Counted from the first letter of the stretch, positions 19,225 through 28,248 are shown. The stretch is DNA of 64,000 nt from Bacillota bacterium (GCA_023459875.1 JAEWRY010000044.1:124001-188000), one strand, 5' to 3'. Numbers and translations: made by a program. Notes: a model not told the origin generated them from the letters alone.

Positions 19225-21597
19225 TCAGTCCGCAGTAATGGTTGTACCCAGGGATTTCTGGGAAATGGCCTCCAGCAGCAATGCGTGTTCCACCCGTCCG
19301 TCCAGCACCACCACCTGGGAAACCCCGTGGGTGGCGGCATGGAGGCAGCTTTTTACTTTTGGAGCCATACCCCCCGCGATCAGCCCGCTCTCCAGAAGCT
19401 CGTTCGCCCTCTGGGCGTCCATATGGGGAATCCGGGTGGACTGATTCTGGTTGTCCACCAAAATCCCGTCGGTATCGGTGAGAAACACCAGCTTATAAGC
19501 GCCCAGTGCCTCGGCTACGGCGCAGGCTACGTCGTCGGCGTTGCAGTTGAGGCCCAGCCCGTCCTGGTCGGAGGCAACCGGTGAGACGACCGGTAAAAAG
19601 TCGCCTGCCAGCATGGTATCGAGCAGTCTGGTGTTCACCCGGGTTACGGTTCCCACACGGCCAAGCTCGGGGTCCTTTGCCTGCGCGGTGAGAAGCCCGC
19701 CGTCCCTGCCCGACACACCCACGGCGGTAACGCCGCAGGCGCCCAGGGCCGAGACGACCGCCTTATTGACGCCGGCGGAGAGAACGTATTCCGCCGCCTC
19801 TAAAACCGCCTCGTCTGTGATCCGGTATCCGTTTTTAAAGGAGGTTTTCACGCCGAGCCTGCCCAAAAGCGCCGTGATGTTCTTGCCGCCCCCGTGGACC
19901 AGTACCACCCGGGCGCCCGCCATGCGCAGGGCCGCCACGTCCTGAAGAATCGTGTCGGTGGTGCCGTCGTCGCCCAGGGCCGAGCCGCCGTATTTGAAAA
20001 CCACGATTTTCCCACTGTAGCTGTGGAGCCGGGGCAGGGTATCCAGCAGCCCCTTCACTTTCTCCATGCCGTCCAGTCCGTGGCGCACGTCGTAGTCGTG
20101 GAGGAAGCGCTTGGTATATTCTACATCGGAAGGGCAGTCGATATACTCGATTCCGCGTTTTTGTCTCGTCTCGGCGCCTTTTCCGGTGATGAGAATGATT
20201 GTCGGCGTTTCAGACCCGTCGATAGCGCTGCGGATTGCCTCACCCCGGTCGGGATCGATGGAGAAGTCGCAGCCCACCGACTCCACCCAACCGGCAATCT
20301 CCCGGCAGATGGTCTCGGTGTCTTCCTCGCCGGAGTCCTCCTCGGTGAGGATCACCAGGTCGGAATACCGTCCGGAAATCTCGCCCAGATCCCGCCGCCG
20401 GTCCAGCGCCTTCTTCCCGGGACAGCCGAACACGGTGACGATGCGCCTTCCGGGATATTCCTCCTTCACCGACTGAAACAGCTTTTCAAAGGAAAGGCGG
20501 TTGTGGGCATAGTCCACGATGGCAATCACCCGGTCGTTTGCATTGGTGTAAATTTCCATGCGCCCCGGCACCCGGGCCTTCATGAGACCTACGTAAATGT
20601 GCCGCTCGGGGATGCCCAGGCCTTCGCACACGGCGATGGCGGCCAGGGCGTTTTGCACGTTGAAGAGGCCGGGCATGGTGAGCCTGAATTCCCTGGAAAA
20701 CCGGGGTGTCTTCACCCGGAACAAAATATCGTTGCCGCTCTTGCGGACATTGGACCCGTAGACCGTCGCGGCAGGGTCGCTCTGGGAAAAGGTAATGAGA
20801 CGGTGGGACGCCCTGGCGGCCTCCACGATCCTTGCAGCCTCGTCGCTGTCCAGATTGACACAGGCAATGGCAGACTGCTTAAATATGCGGAGCTTGGAGG
20901 CGAAGTAATCCTCGAAATCCGGGTGCTCGATGGGAGAAATGTGGTCATAGCCGATATTGAGAAAAACGGAGGCAGCAAACTCCACATTCAGCACCCGGTC
21001 GTATTTGAGGGCCTGACTGGAGACCTCCATGGTGAGGTATTCCATCCCCGAGGAAACGGCGTTTTTAAAATGCCGCTGCACATCCAGCGGCTCGGGGGTG
21101 GTGAGGTGGCTTTCAAAGCGCTCCATCCCGTCGTAGGTGTCGATGGAGCCGATGACGCCGCTCTCCTTGCCGCTTTTCGCTGCCATATAGTCGTCAAAAA
21201 TATACTTGAGATAGTAGCTGGTGGAGGACTTGCCCTTGGTGCCGGTGATACCCACCACGTTCAGCTTCCCGCTGGGATGGTCGTAAAAGAAATCGGCAAA
21301 CAGCGCCATGGCATGGCGCACATCGGAAACTTTTATGCAGGGCACGGTTACGCCTGGGTAAGGCGCTTCGGAAAGATAGGCAATAGCGCCCTTGGAAACG
21401 GCGTTTTTCAAAAACTCAGCTTTGAAATGCGCACCTTTGCAGATAAAAAGGGTATCCGCGCCCGCTTCCCTGGAATCGCAGGTGACCAGGGCAATGGGTC
21501 GCGCCAAGTCGGCTGCTTTGAGGTTGCCTTCCGTCAGCAAACCGCTTTTTTGCAGCAACTGGATATATTCTCCCAGGGTATGGCGTTTTTCCTCCAT
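19225..21597 (-). CDS. Fused MurE-like amide ligase and ArgB-like N-acetylglutamate kinase
   Basis: A single 790-aa polypeptide. Residues 1-500 are a full three-domain MurE-type Mur ligase: P-loop GITGTKGKSS (117-126), MEVSSQAL, carbamoylated-Lys region ASKLRIF (K235) and GKGAETRQKRG near 472. Residues 520-790 are a full amino-acid kinase closest to ArgB: FKYGGSA (K535), VHGGG, GYRITDE (R592), NCNADDV (N686, D688) and GGMAPKVK (K747). The DAP-recognition DNPR motif of MurE is replaced by EDSG (420-423). Mur ligases add amino acids to UDP-MurNAc peptides; ArgB phosphorylates the gamma-carboxyl of N-acetylglutamate. The joint role is unknown. It follows the racemase gene by 2 bases. Confidence 0.88.
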   Translation of the reverse strand: MEEKRHTLGEYIQLLQKSGLLTEGNLKAADLARPIALVTCDSREAGADTLFICKGAHFKAEFLKNAVSKGAIAYLSEAPYPGVTVPCIKVSDVRHAMALFADFFYDHPSGKLNVVGITGTKGKSSTSYYLKYIFDDYMAAKSGKESGVIGSIDTYDGMERFESHLTTPEPLDVQRHFKNAVSSGMEYLTMEVSSQALKYDRVLNVEFAASVFLNIGYDHISPIEHPDFEDYFASKLRIFKQSAIACVNLDSDEAARIVEAARASHRLITFSQSDPAATVYGSNVRKSGNDILFRVKTPRFSREFRLTMPGLFNVQNALAAIAVCEGLGIPERHIYVGLMKARVPGRMEIYTNANDRVIAIVDYAHNRLSFEKLFQSVKEEYPGRRIVTVFGCPGKKALDRRRDLGEISGRYSDLVILTEEDSGEEDTETICREIAGWVESVGCDFSIDPDRGEAIRSAIDGSETPTIILITGKGAETRQKRGIEYIDCPSDVEYTKRFLHDYDVRHGLDGMEKVKGLLDTLPRLHSYSGKIVVFKYGGSALGDDGTTDTILQDVAALRMAGARVVLVHGGGKNITALLGRLGVKTSFKNGYRITDEAVLEAAEYVLSAGVNKAVVSALGACGVTAVGVSGRDGGLLTAQAKDPELGRVGTVTRVNTRLLDTMLAGDFLPVVSPVASDQDGLGLNCNADDVACAVAEALGAYKLVFLTDTDGILVDNQNQSTRIPHMDAQRANELLESGLIAGGMAPKVKSCLHAATHGVSQVVVLDGRVEHALLLEAISQKSLGTTITAD

Positions 21598-21599
21598 AT

Positions 21600-22310
21600 T
21601 TACACCATCCTCAATTTTTTACCGCAGACCAGAATGGACTGTTCCACAAGGATCTCCATGGCGTCCACGTAAAAATCCGGCAGTCCGTGATAGACCCGGT
21701 AAACCGAGAGCTCCGTACAGGCCAGGATCCCGGCGTCGCACCCCATGGCGCGAAGCGCTCTGTCCACAACGGCGAATTTCTCCCGGCTGCCCTTTTCTCC
21801 CTTTTTAATCTCGTCGTAAATAATTGACATTACCAGCTTCTGAATCTCCGGCTCAGGCGTCACGCCCTCCAGTCCAAGAGCCGCGCATTCCTTTTGGTAA
21901 AGCCCCATCTGCACCGTTGCGTCGGTGCCCAGAATGCCTACCCGGCGGCAGCCGCGCTGACAGACGGCCTTTGCGGTCTCCCGCACCATGTGGAGGATGG
22001 GGGTTTTCACCTCCGTTTGAAGCCTGTCCACAAAGTAGTGGGAGGTGTTGCACGGAATGGCGATGGCCGTGCAGCCGCAGCTCTCCAGGAGCCTGGCGTT
22101 TTTAAGGAGACGGATGTAGACTGTTTCCCCCTGGCCGCTGAGGATGGCCTTGGTGCGGTCGGGCATCTCCGTGTCCGAGAGAATCAAAGCGGGCAGATGT
22201 TCCTGATCGCACTCGGCCTCGGTGCGGTCCAACACGCGCTGGTAAAAAATCTGCGTAGCCTGCGGCCCCATGCCGCCCAAAACCCCTAGGCGGGGTGACT
22301 CCTTTGCCAT
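21600..22310 (-). CDS. Aspartate/glutamate racemase family protein
   Basis: A 236-aa cofactor-independent racemase with both catalytic cysteines: AIPCNTSHYF (about Cys85) and LACTELSVY (about Cys197). The N-terminus RLGVLGGMGPQAT is typical of the aspartate racemase branch rather than MurI. Expected reaction: L-Asp to D-Asp interconversion. It lies between a D-aspartate-ligase-like gene (9-base gap) and the MurE-ArgB fusion (2-base gap). In Enterococcus faecium a racemase likewise accompanies the D-Asp ligase, so supply of D-Asp to the ligase is the natural inference. Confidence 0.88.
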   Translation of the reverse strand: MAKESPRLGVLGGMGPQATQIFYQRVLDRTEAECDQEHLPALILSDTEMPDRTKAILSGQGETVYIRLLKNARLLESCGCTAIAIPCNTSHYFVDRLQTEVKTPILHMVRETAKAVCQRGCRRVGILGTDATVQMGLYQKECAALGLEGVTPEPEIQKLVMSIIYDEIKKGEKGSREKFAVVDRALRAMGCDAGILACTELSVYRVYHGLPDFYVDAMEILVEQSILVCGKKLRMV

Positions 22311-22319
22311 AGCGGCCTC

Positions 22320-23528
22320 CTAACCGGGTTTGTGGTAATACTGCTTGAACTTTAAAAAGTGGCCCAACTGGTTTTTATAAAGGCTGAAGAGCCGTCTGGG
22401 GGCCTTGTCGGGCCCATAAAAAAGAGGGTTCGTCTCCTTCCCCTCGCGCATCAGAGCTTTCATTTCCCCGTGGTATTGAGAGGGCGTATAGTCGAAGGCC
22501 ACCTTCCGGGGCACCACCCGCCAAAGGCTCCTGCAGTCGGCCGCCGTAAAGGGAAGCTCCTTCCCCTCGATATAATCGTCGACCAAGAGCCTTGCGATAT
22601 TGTAGCCCGCCCCGGTGACGTAGAAATTGCTTCGTCCTTGTCGGCAGTTGATTTCAAAGAGCTTGTACACTCCGTCCCGCTGGTCGAACTTGATGTCGAA
22701 ATTAGAGAAACCGACATAATGAAGGTCTTCCAAAAGCGTTTTGATCTGAGAGCACAGCTCCGGGGCGTACTCGGTGAGGATGACGGCGTGGTTGCCCGAA
22801 CCGTGGGGAGTATGTTCCTCCAGCAGCACGTGTCCCAGGCACATCAGCTTTACTTGACCGTTGTGATCGGAATAGTTCGTAAGCACCCGCATGTAGCTGT
22901 CGTCCCCGGGGATAAAGTCCTGAATAATCATGGACTCCGGATATCCCGAGGCGTATACCTTGTCCAGTACGGACTCAAGGGAAACCCGGTCCTTGCAGAT
23001 GAACACCTTTTCATTTCCCGGGAAGGGATGGGCCCAGTAGGCCACTCCGTCGGCGGGCTTACAGATGAAGGGAGGGGCAAAGGGAAGAGAGAAATCATGC
23101 CCCATTTCCTTCCGGTGAATGAAGGTATCCGGATGCTTAAGGCCGCGCTCGTCGCACAGGGCATAGAACTTTTCCTTGTTGATAAGTGTGTTGATGAGCT
23201 CGGGGGAGCCGTAAGGCGTAACGCAGTTGGAGGGGAAGGACGCCTTGTTTTCGGCGCACAGCTTCACGTAGCTGTCGCCGCACCCCACCACCAGAATGGT
23301 TTCATCGGGGTGTCCAGCGGCATAATCCGCAACATTTCTGCGGAAAACGTCCGCGTTCTCGTTTTCGGCGCAGACCCGGTAGTCTATGATCGCGCTATCG
23401 AAGGCGGGGCCGGTGGGGTACTTCCCATAGCAGGTGGAGGTAAGCCCATAGGCCTCGTGAAACGCCCGGGCCACGCTGTACACGTTGATATCCCCACCGA
23501 AAAGCAGGGGACGGAAGTTACACGCCAT
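22320..23528 (-). CDS. ATP-grasp ligase resembling D-aspartate ligase (Asl)
   Basis: A 402-aa carboxylate-amine ligase. N-terminal LLFGGDINVYSVARAFHEAYG-type opening, ATP-grasp core with PFICKPADGV, IIQDFIPGDDSYMRV, KLMCLGHVLLEEHTP, and metal ligands in FDIKFD and KLFEINCRQGRSNF. From memory the spacing and motifs follow Aslfm of E. faecium, which adds D-Asp to the Lys side chain of the peptidoglycan precursor. The neighbouring racemase fits that. The acceptor here is unknown because the MurE-like partner lacks the DAP motif. GGGGAGG lies 8 bases before the ATG, which overlaps the upstream 62-aa gene by 11 bases. Confidence 0.82.
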   Translation of the reverse strand: MACNFRPLLFGGDINVYSVARAFHEAYGLTSTCYGKYPTGPAFDSAIIDYRVCAENENADVFRRNVADYAAGHPDETILVVGCGDSYVKLCAENKASFPSNCVTPYGSPELINTLINKEKFYALCDERGLKHPDTFIHRKEMGHDFSLPFAPPFICKPADGVAYWAHPFPGNEKVFICKDRVSLESVLDKVYASGYPESMIIQDFIPGDDSYMRVLTNYSDHNGQVKLMCLGHVLLEEHTPHGSGNHAVILTEYAPELCSQIKTLLEDLHYVGFSNFDIKFDQRDGVYKLFEINCRQGRSNFYVTGAGYNIARLLVDDYIEGKELPFTAADCRSLWRVVPRKVAFDYTPSQYHGEMKALMREGKETNPLFYGPDKAPRRLFSLYKNQLGHFLKFKQYYHKPG

Positions 23529-23706
23529 GGGACAGTCCTCCCCTGAAGGTGATTTCGTACCAGTTACCGCCCAACGCTGCCACCCCGGCGGGGTAATGCG
23601 CCGCGATGTAGCCGGCCTCTTCTTCGGTCAGCCGAAGCTCCCGCCGACAAATTTCCCCGCCGCAAAAGGCGGCGGAGAGCATGGCTTCTATCTCTATTCT
23701 ACTCAT
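23518..23706 (-). CDS. Small conserved-looking protein heading the D-Asp/MurE-ArgB operon
   Basis: A 62-aa protein of no family I recognise. It has a good ribosome binding site (GGGAG, 8 bases before ATG 23706) and overlaps the ATP-grasp gene by 11 bases, so it is very likely translated. It is soluble, with two Cys (FCGGEICRREL) and a segment LTEEEAGYIAAHYP that looks helical, followed by a beta-like NWYEITFRGG. It may be a partner or regulatory subunit of the ligase; nothing in the sequence proves it. Confidence 0.65.
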   Translation of the reverse strand: MSRIEIEAMLSAAFCGGEICRRELRLTEEEAGYIAAHYPAGVAALGGNWYEITFRGGLSHGV

Positions 23707-23784
23707 GTTGCAAACTCCCTAATCTCATTTACGCAGTTTTTTTGTCGTAAAACCCATCGGGAATTTTCCTTTGGGACGGGCAGG

Positions 23785-23790
23785 ATTATA
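23785..23790 (-). promoter_or_regulatory. Possible -10 element for the D-Asp/MurE-ArgB operon
   Basis: A perfect TATAAT on the minus strand sits ~80 bases before the first start codon of the operon, in the gap after the RelA/SpoT gene. No good -35 hexamer is visible at 16-18 bases, so independent transcription is only suggested. Confidence 0.35.
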
Positions 23791-23800
23791 GCCGACACCA

Positions 23801-26041
23801 TCATCCTGTAGCGCGCTTCACCTGGTAGACTCCGGCCAGCTGGCCCAATTTGTTCATGACGCCCGAGAGCTCGTCCTTGTCCTTAACTTCAAGAACCAGG
23901 CTGACGGCGGCGTATCCGTCGGGCAGGGAGCGGGCGGAGAGGGTTGTGACCTTTACCTTCACGGTGGAAAGCGCCATGGCCACATCCAGTGTCAGTCCGC
24001 TTCTGTCTTTCGCGGAGATTTCCACCGAGGTGCTGTAGCTGGTGTCGTTACTATCTGCCCAGTCCACGTTCACCCAGCGCCCCGCCTCCTCCGGCTTCTG
24101 CCGTTCGGGCGCGGCGTTGGGGCAGTCCGCCCGGTGGACCGAAACCCCGTAGCCCCTGGTTATAAAGCCTACGATCTCATCACCGGGAACAGGGGTACAG
24201 CACTTGGCGAATTTTACGAGGCATCCGACCATTCCCTCCACGATAATGCCGGTGGAGGACCGGCGCGTATCGCTCTTGGGTAGCTCTGCATGGGGAGGCG
24301 CGGGCACGATTACGGAGTCGGAAATTGTGCGGTCTGCCGCCAGCCGCTCTGCCGCGATCCGCTCGGCCTGAATGCGGCCGAGCCTTGTCATTTCGTCCTT
24401 TACTCTATTGACCGATTTCTGCGCGCTCATGCCGCCGTAACCGATGGCGGCGTATAGTTCTTCCAGGGTACCGAAACGGAGCTTCTTGAGGATCTGCGGC
24501 AGAATGTCATCGGAGGTGATGGCGGAAATGGAATAACCGGCCCGCTTGAGTTCGGATTCAAACATAGCCCTGCCGGTGGCGATGTTTTCTTCCCGGCGTT
24601 CTTTTTTGAACCACTGGCGGATTTTGGTGCGCGCTTCGTTGCTCTTGGCGAATTTCACCCAGTCCCGGCTGGGGCCGTGCGCCGACTTTGAGGTGATGAT
24701 CTCCACAATGTCGCCGCTCTCCAGTGTGTGGTCGAAGGGAACCAGTCGGGCGTTGACCTTGGCGCCCGTCATGTGGTTGCCCACCGCCGAGTGGATGTTA
24801 TAGGCGAAGTCGATGGGGGTGGCGCCGGCCGGAAGGTTGATGACGTCGCCCTGAGGGGTGAAGACAAACACTTCATCGGCAAACATGTCCACCTTCAGGG
24901 TACGGACAAATTCCTCGGCGTCGGTGTCCTGCTGGGTTTCCAGCAGTCTGCGCACCCATGCGAAGGCCTCCTCGGTGCCCAGTTTGTCGTTGGCGAGGCC
25001 CTGCTTATATTTCCAGTGGGCAGCCACGCCGTATTCCGCCGTGTGGTGCATTTCCCAGGTACGGATCTGCACCTCGAAGGGGATGCCCTCCCGCCCGATG
25101 ACCGTGGTGTGGAGAGACTGGTACATATTGGGCTTGGGAGTGCTGATGTAATCCTTAAACCGGCCTAAGATGGGTTTAAACAGGTCATGCACACAGCCCA
25201 GAACATTGTAGCATTCCGGGATGTCGTCTACAATCACCCGGAAGGCGTAAAGGTCAAAAATCTCGTCCAGAGTTTTGTTCTGGGCGTACATTTTGCGGTA
25301 AATGGAGTAGATGTGCTTGACGCGGCCATAGACCGTTCCCTTGATCCCTTCCTCGCTCAGGCGGGTCTCGATGCGGTGCTGGACCGCGTTTAAAAATTCT
25401 TCATGCAGGGAGGACCGCTGGGCGAGCTCTCCGGAAATCTCCTGGTAGCCTACGGGGTCCAGGTATTGAAGGGAAAGGTCCTCCAGCTCCCACTTGATCC
25501 TCTGCATACCTAACCGGTGCGCGATGGGAGCGTAGATCTCCATGGTCTCCAGCGCTTTTTCCTTCTGCTTGCGCTGGCTCTGGTAGTTCATGGTGCGCAT
25601 GTTATGGAGTCGGTCGCAGATCTTGATGAGAATAACCCGGATGTCCTTGGCCATGGCCATGAGCATCTTGCGCAGATTCTCCATCTGTTCCTCTTCCTTG
25701 GAGGTATACTGCACCCGCGTCAGCTTGGTAACGCCTTCCACCAGCTCCGCCACCACGCTGCCGAAGCGTTTGGCCACTTCCTCGTGGGTAACTCCGGTAT
25801 CCTCGATGCAGTCGTGAAGCAGGGCGGCAATGATCGAATCGGTGTCCAGGCCAAGGTCTGCTACGATCTCAGCCACAGCCAGGGGGTGGGTAACGAAGGG
25901 AGTGCCGTCTTTCCGGAGCTGCCGTTTATGGGCTTCGTCGGCATATTGAAACGCGGCAAACAGCCGTCCTGTGTCAAGAGACGGATTATAGCTCTTTATT
26001 TTCTTTTCAAGAGCATAATATCGCTCCAAAATTGGATCCAT
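23801..26041 (-). CDS. relA: Bifunctional (p)ppGpp synthetase/hydrolase (RelA/SpoT homologue)
   Basis: A 746-aa stringent-response enzyme. The HD hydrolase domain (about 25-180; H52, HDCIEDTG at 76-83) is intact, so it should also degrade ppGpp. The synthetase domain (about 235-350) carries FRVIVDDIPECYNVLG and NMYQSLHTTVIG. TGS (about 395-460) and C-terminal ACT (about 670-746) domains follow. Starvation sensing on the ribosome is established for the family. GAGGAGG precedes the ATG. It lies 55 bases after recJ and is probably co-transcribed; apt, often between these genes, is missing. Confidence 0.96.
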   Translation of the reverse strand: MDPILERYYALEKKIKSYNPSLDTGRLFAAFQYADEAHKRQLRKDGTPFVTHPLAVAEIVADLGLDTDSIIAALLHDCIEDTGVTHEEVAKRFGSVVAELVEGVTKLTRVQYTSKEEEQMENLRKMLMAMAKDIRVILIKICDRLHNMRTMNYQSQRKQKEKALETMEIYAPIAHRLGMQRIKWELEDLSLQYLDPVGYQEISGELAQRSSLHEEFLNAVQHRIETRLSEEGIKGTVYGRVKHIYSIYRKMYAQNKTLDEIFDLYAFRVIVDDIPECYNVLGCVHDLFKPILGRFKDYISTPKPNMYQSLHTTVIGREGIPFEVQIRTWEMHHTAEYGVAAHWKYKQGLANDKLGTEEAFAWVRRLLETQQDTDAEEFVRTLKVDMFADEVFVFTPQGDVINLPAGATPIDFAYNIHSAVGNHMTGAKVNARLVPFDHTLESGDIVEIITSKSAHGPSRDWVKFAKSNEARTKIRQWFKKERREENIATGRAMFESELKRAGYSISAITSDDILPQILKKLRFGTLEELYAAIGYGGMSAQKSVNRVKDEMTRLGRIQAERIAAERLAADRTISDSVIVPAPPHAELPKSDTRRSSTGIIVEGMVGCLVKFAKCCTPVPGDEIVGFITRGYGVSVHRADCPNAAPERQKPEEAGRWVNVDWADSNDTSYSTSVEISAKDRSGLTLDVAMALSTVKVKVTTLSARSLPDGYAAVSLVLEVKDKDELSGVMNKLGQLAGVYQVKRATG

Positions 26042-26096
26042 GGAGTCCTCCTCGCTACCTGGGAGAATCGGGATCCGCTCCGTCTCCGCCCATGCC

Positions 26097-28166
26097 TTAG
26101 CTTTCCATAATAGCCCGCAGTTTACACATCAGTGGCGAACGGTCCAGGTCCACGCGCTCACCCTGCTCGGTCAGGGTGATGCGCAGATGATCGGCGGTCA
26201 TCTCCAGCAGGATGAGCCCCCGCTCGCTCAGCACATCCAGGCACACTAAGGTACGCATAAGTACCGGCCGCCCGCCGCATTCCCTGGCGACGCATTTGGC
26301 CAGACGGCAGCCGGTCCCTTCAATCGGCCCGGCGGCGGCGTGCACCCGAAGGTAGCGCCACAGGTTGGCAAATTCCATCCGGCTGGGCAGCAGGGACGCG
26401 GCCTCTTTCGGGGTGATATCTTCTCCGGCGTTCATTTTGTCATACAGTGCTTTTTCGCACTGCGCCCGCGTCCTGGCGGGACGGAGGTCCACCACCTGCA
26501 GCTGCACGGTGCGCATCCCCCGGAATTCGTTGAACTGAGGATAGAACGCCACGTCGGCGCGGTCCCCTACCTTCAGGCCGCAGGCGGCGGCGTTTGTGGA
26601 AAAGAAAATTGTCTCAAAGGTTTTCTCGTCACGGCTGACCTTGAGCTTCAAATGCCGTCCCCCGCCTACGTCCGTGACGGAACTGACCGTCACGCCCGAA
26701 AGGGTAAAAACCGGTTTGGGATTGCCCGCTCCATAGGGCTCCAGTACTGAGAGCGCCTCAACCCCCTTGGGGTCCAGGAGCGCGGGGTTCTCCACTTCGG
26801 CGTCGACCTCCAGGGTGGAGATAAGTATATCGCCTCCGGCGTGTTCAGCAACCTGGCTGCTCATGCATTCGGCAAAGGCCGGTATGTTCTCCTCCCGGAT
26901 GGTAAAGCCGGCGGCAAGCGCGTGACCGCCGAAGCCTTCCAGAAGATGCTGGCATCGTTCCAGTGCGGAAAAGAGATTAAAGCCGACGCAGGATCTGCAG
27001 GAGCCTTTACCCAGGCCGTTCTGCAGGCAGATCATAAAGGTGGGGCAGGCGTATTTTTCCGTCAGGCGGGAGGCAACGATGCCCACCACGCCCTGGTGCC
27101 AGTTCTCGTCCGCCAGTACAATGGCATACCTGTGACGGGCGGGCTCCCGTTCCAGGATCTCCACGCAGGCATCAAATATTTTCCCTTCGATGGACTGCCG
27201 CTCCCGGTTGAGATCGCAAAGCGCCCTGGCCAGCTCCACTCCCTTGGCGGCATCCTCGGTCAGCAGAAGCTCGGCAGCCAGGGACGCGCGGCACATCCGC
27301 CCGGCGGCGTTGATGCGGGGCGCCAGCATATATCCTATGGTAGAAGCCGTAATAGGCTTGGTGTCCATTCCCGCCTCGCGGAGCAGCGCCTTGATCCCGG
27401 GCCGGGAGGTGTTTTTCAGGGCCTTAAGGCCTTTCCGGACAATAGCCCGGTTTTCTCCCAGAAGGCACATCACGTCGGCCACCGTACCGATCGCAGCCAG
27501 GTCCACAAAGCGATCCATGAGCTCATCCTGCCGCTTCTTGCCGCCAATGGCCTGAACCAGCTTGAGGGCCACTCCCACGCCAGCCAGGGATTTAAAGGGA
27601 TAAGGGCAGTCGCCCTGCCGGGGGTCCACCACGGCTGCCGCGTCGGGGATGGCGTCCTTGCACTCGTGGTGGTCGGTGATGACCACATCGACACCAAGAC
27701 TTTTGGCGTAGGCCGCCTCCTCCACCGCGGTAATGCCGCAGTCCACGGTAATAATAATCGAAACCCTTTTCGCCCGCAGCGTTTCCACCGCTTCCCGGTT
27801 CAGACCATAGCCTTCCTCCAGCCGGTCGGGTATGTAGGGGATTACGGTTCCTCCCTCACCCCTGAGAAATTGAGTGAGCAGGCACGCTGCGGTAATCCCA
27901 TCCACATCATAATCGCCGTATACGGCCATGGTCTCCTTATCCGCCAGCGCCCGTTTGATGCGTCCGGCAGCCTTGTCCATATCTTTCATCAGATCCGGGG
28001 CGCACAGGAGCGTGTCATCCGATGCCAGGAATTGCTTTGCTTTTTCCAGCGTGACGAGCCCGCGGGCGCAGAGAACGGAGGCAACCAGAGGATGGACCCC
28101 CTGAGCTTCCATGGCTCTTGCGGCTCCGGTCACGGAAGGCGCCTGATTCCACTGTTTATATTTCAC
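26097..28166 (-). CDS. recJ: Single-stranded-DNA-specific exonuclease RecJ
   Basis: A 5'-3' ssDNA exonuclease in recombination and mismatch repair. The 689-aa protein has the DHH motifs VYGDYDVDGITAA (about residues 82-94) and VVITDHHECKD (about 161-171), the DHHA1 motif GFGGHALAAGF, and an OB-like C-terminal domain. The length lies between the E. coli and B. subtilis enzymes. It starts at GTG 28166 with GGAGG ten bases upstream, and a strong promoter lies at 28220-28248. Confidence 0.95.
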   Translation of the reverse strand: MKYKQWNQAPSVTGAARAMEAQGVHPLVASVLCARGLVTLEKAKQFLASDDTLLCAPDLMKDMDKAAGRIKRALADKETMAVYGDYDVDGITAACLLTQFLRGEGGTVIPYIPDRLEEGYGLNREAVETLRAKRVSIIITVDCGITAVEEAAYAKSLGVDVVITDHHECKDAIPDAAAVVDPRQGDCPYPFKSLAGVGVALKLVQAIGGKKRQDELMDRFVDLAAIGTVADVMCLLGENRAIVRKGLKALKNTSRPGIKALLREAGMDTKPITASTIGYMLAPRINAAGRMCRASLAAELLLTEDAAKGVELARALCDLNRERQSIEGKIFDACVEILEREPARHRYAIVLADENWHQGVVGIVASRLTEKYACPTFMICLQNGLGKGSCRSCVGFNLFSALERCQHLLEGFGGHALAAGFTIREENIPAFAECMSSQVAEHAGGDILISTLEVDAEVENPALLDPKGVEALSVLEPYGAGNPKPVFTLSGVTVSSVTDVGGGRHLKLKVSRDEKTFETIFFSTNAAACGLKVGDRADVAFYPQFNEFRGMRTVQLQVVDLRPARTRAQCEKALYDKMNAGEDITPKEAASLLPSRMEFANLWRYLRVHAAAGPIEGTGCRLAKCVARECGGRPVLMRTLVCLDVLSERGLILLEMTADHLRITLTEQGERVDLDRSPLMCKLRAIMES

Positions 28167-28219
28167 AATCAGACCGCCTCCAGAATTGTTAATAAAATAA
28201 CGAACGAATGTAATGTAAT

Positions 28220-28248
28220 ATTATATCAAATCTTATCATCTGTGACAA
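28220..28248 (-). promoter_or_regulatory. Sigma-A promoter for recJ-relA
   Basis: On the minus strand TTGTCA, a 17-base spacer and a perfect TATAAT lie about 55 bases before the recJ start, in a short AT-rich gap. This should drive recJ and relA. Confidence 0.75.

Noticed and set aside
19894..21672. A 592-codon plus-strand frame opposite the MurE-ArgB gene
   Set aside because: The minus-strand protein has every expected catalytic motif, while this frame shows none.
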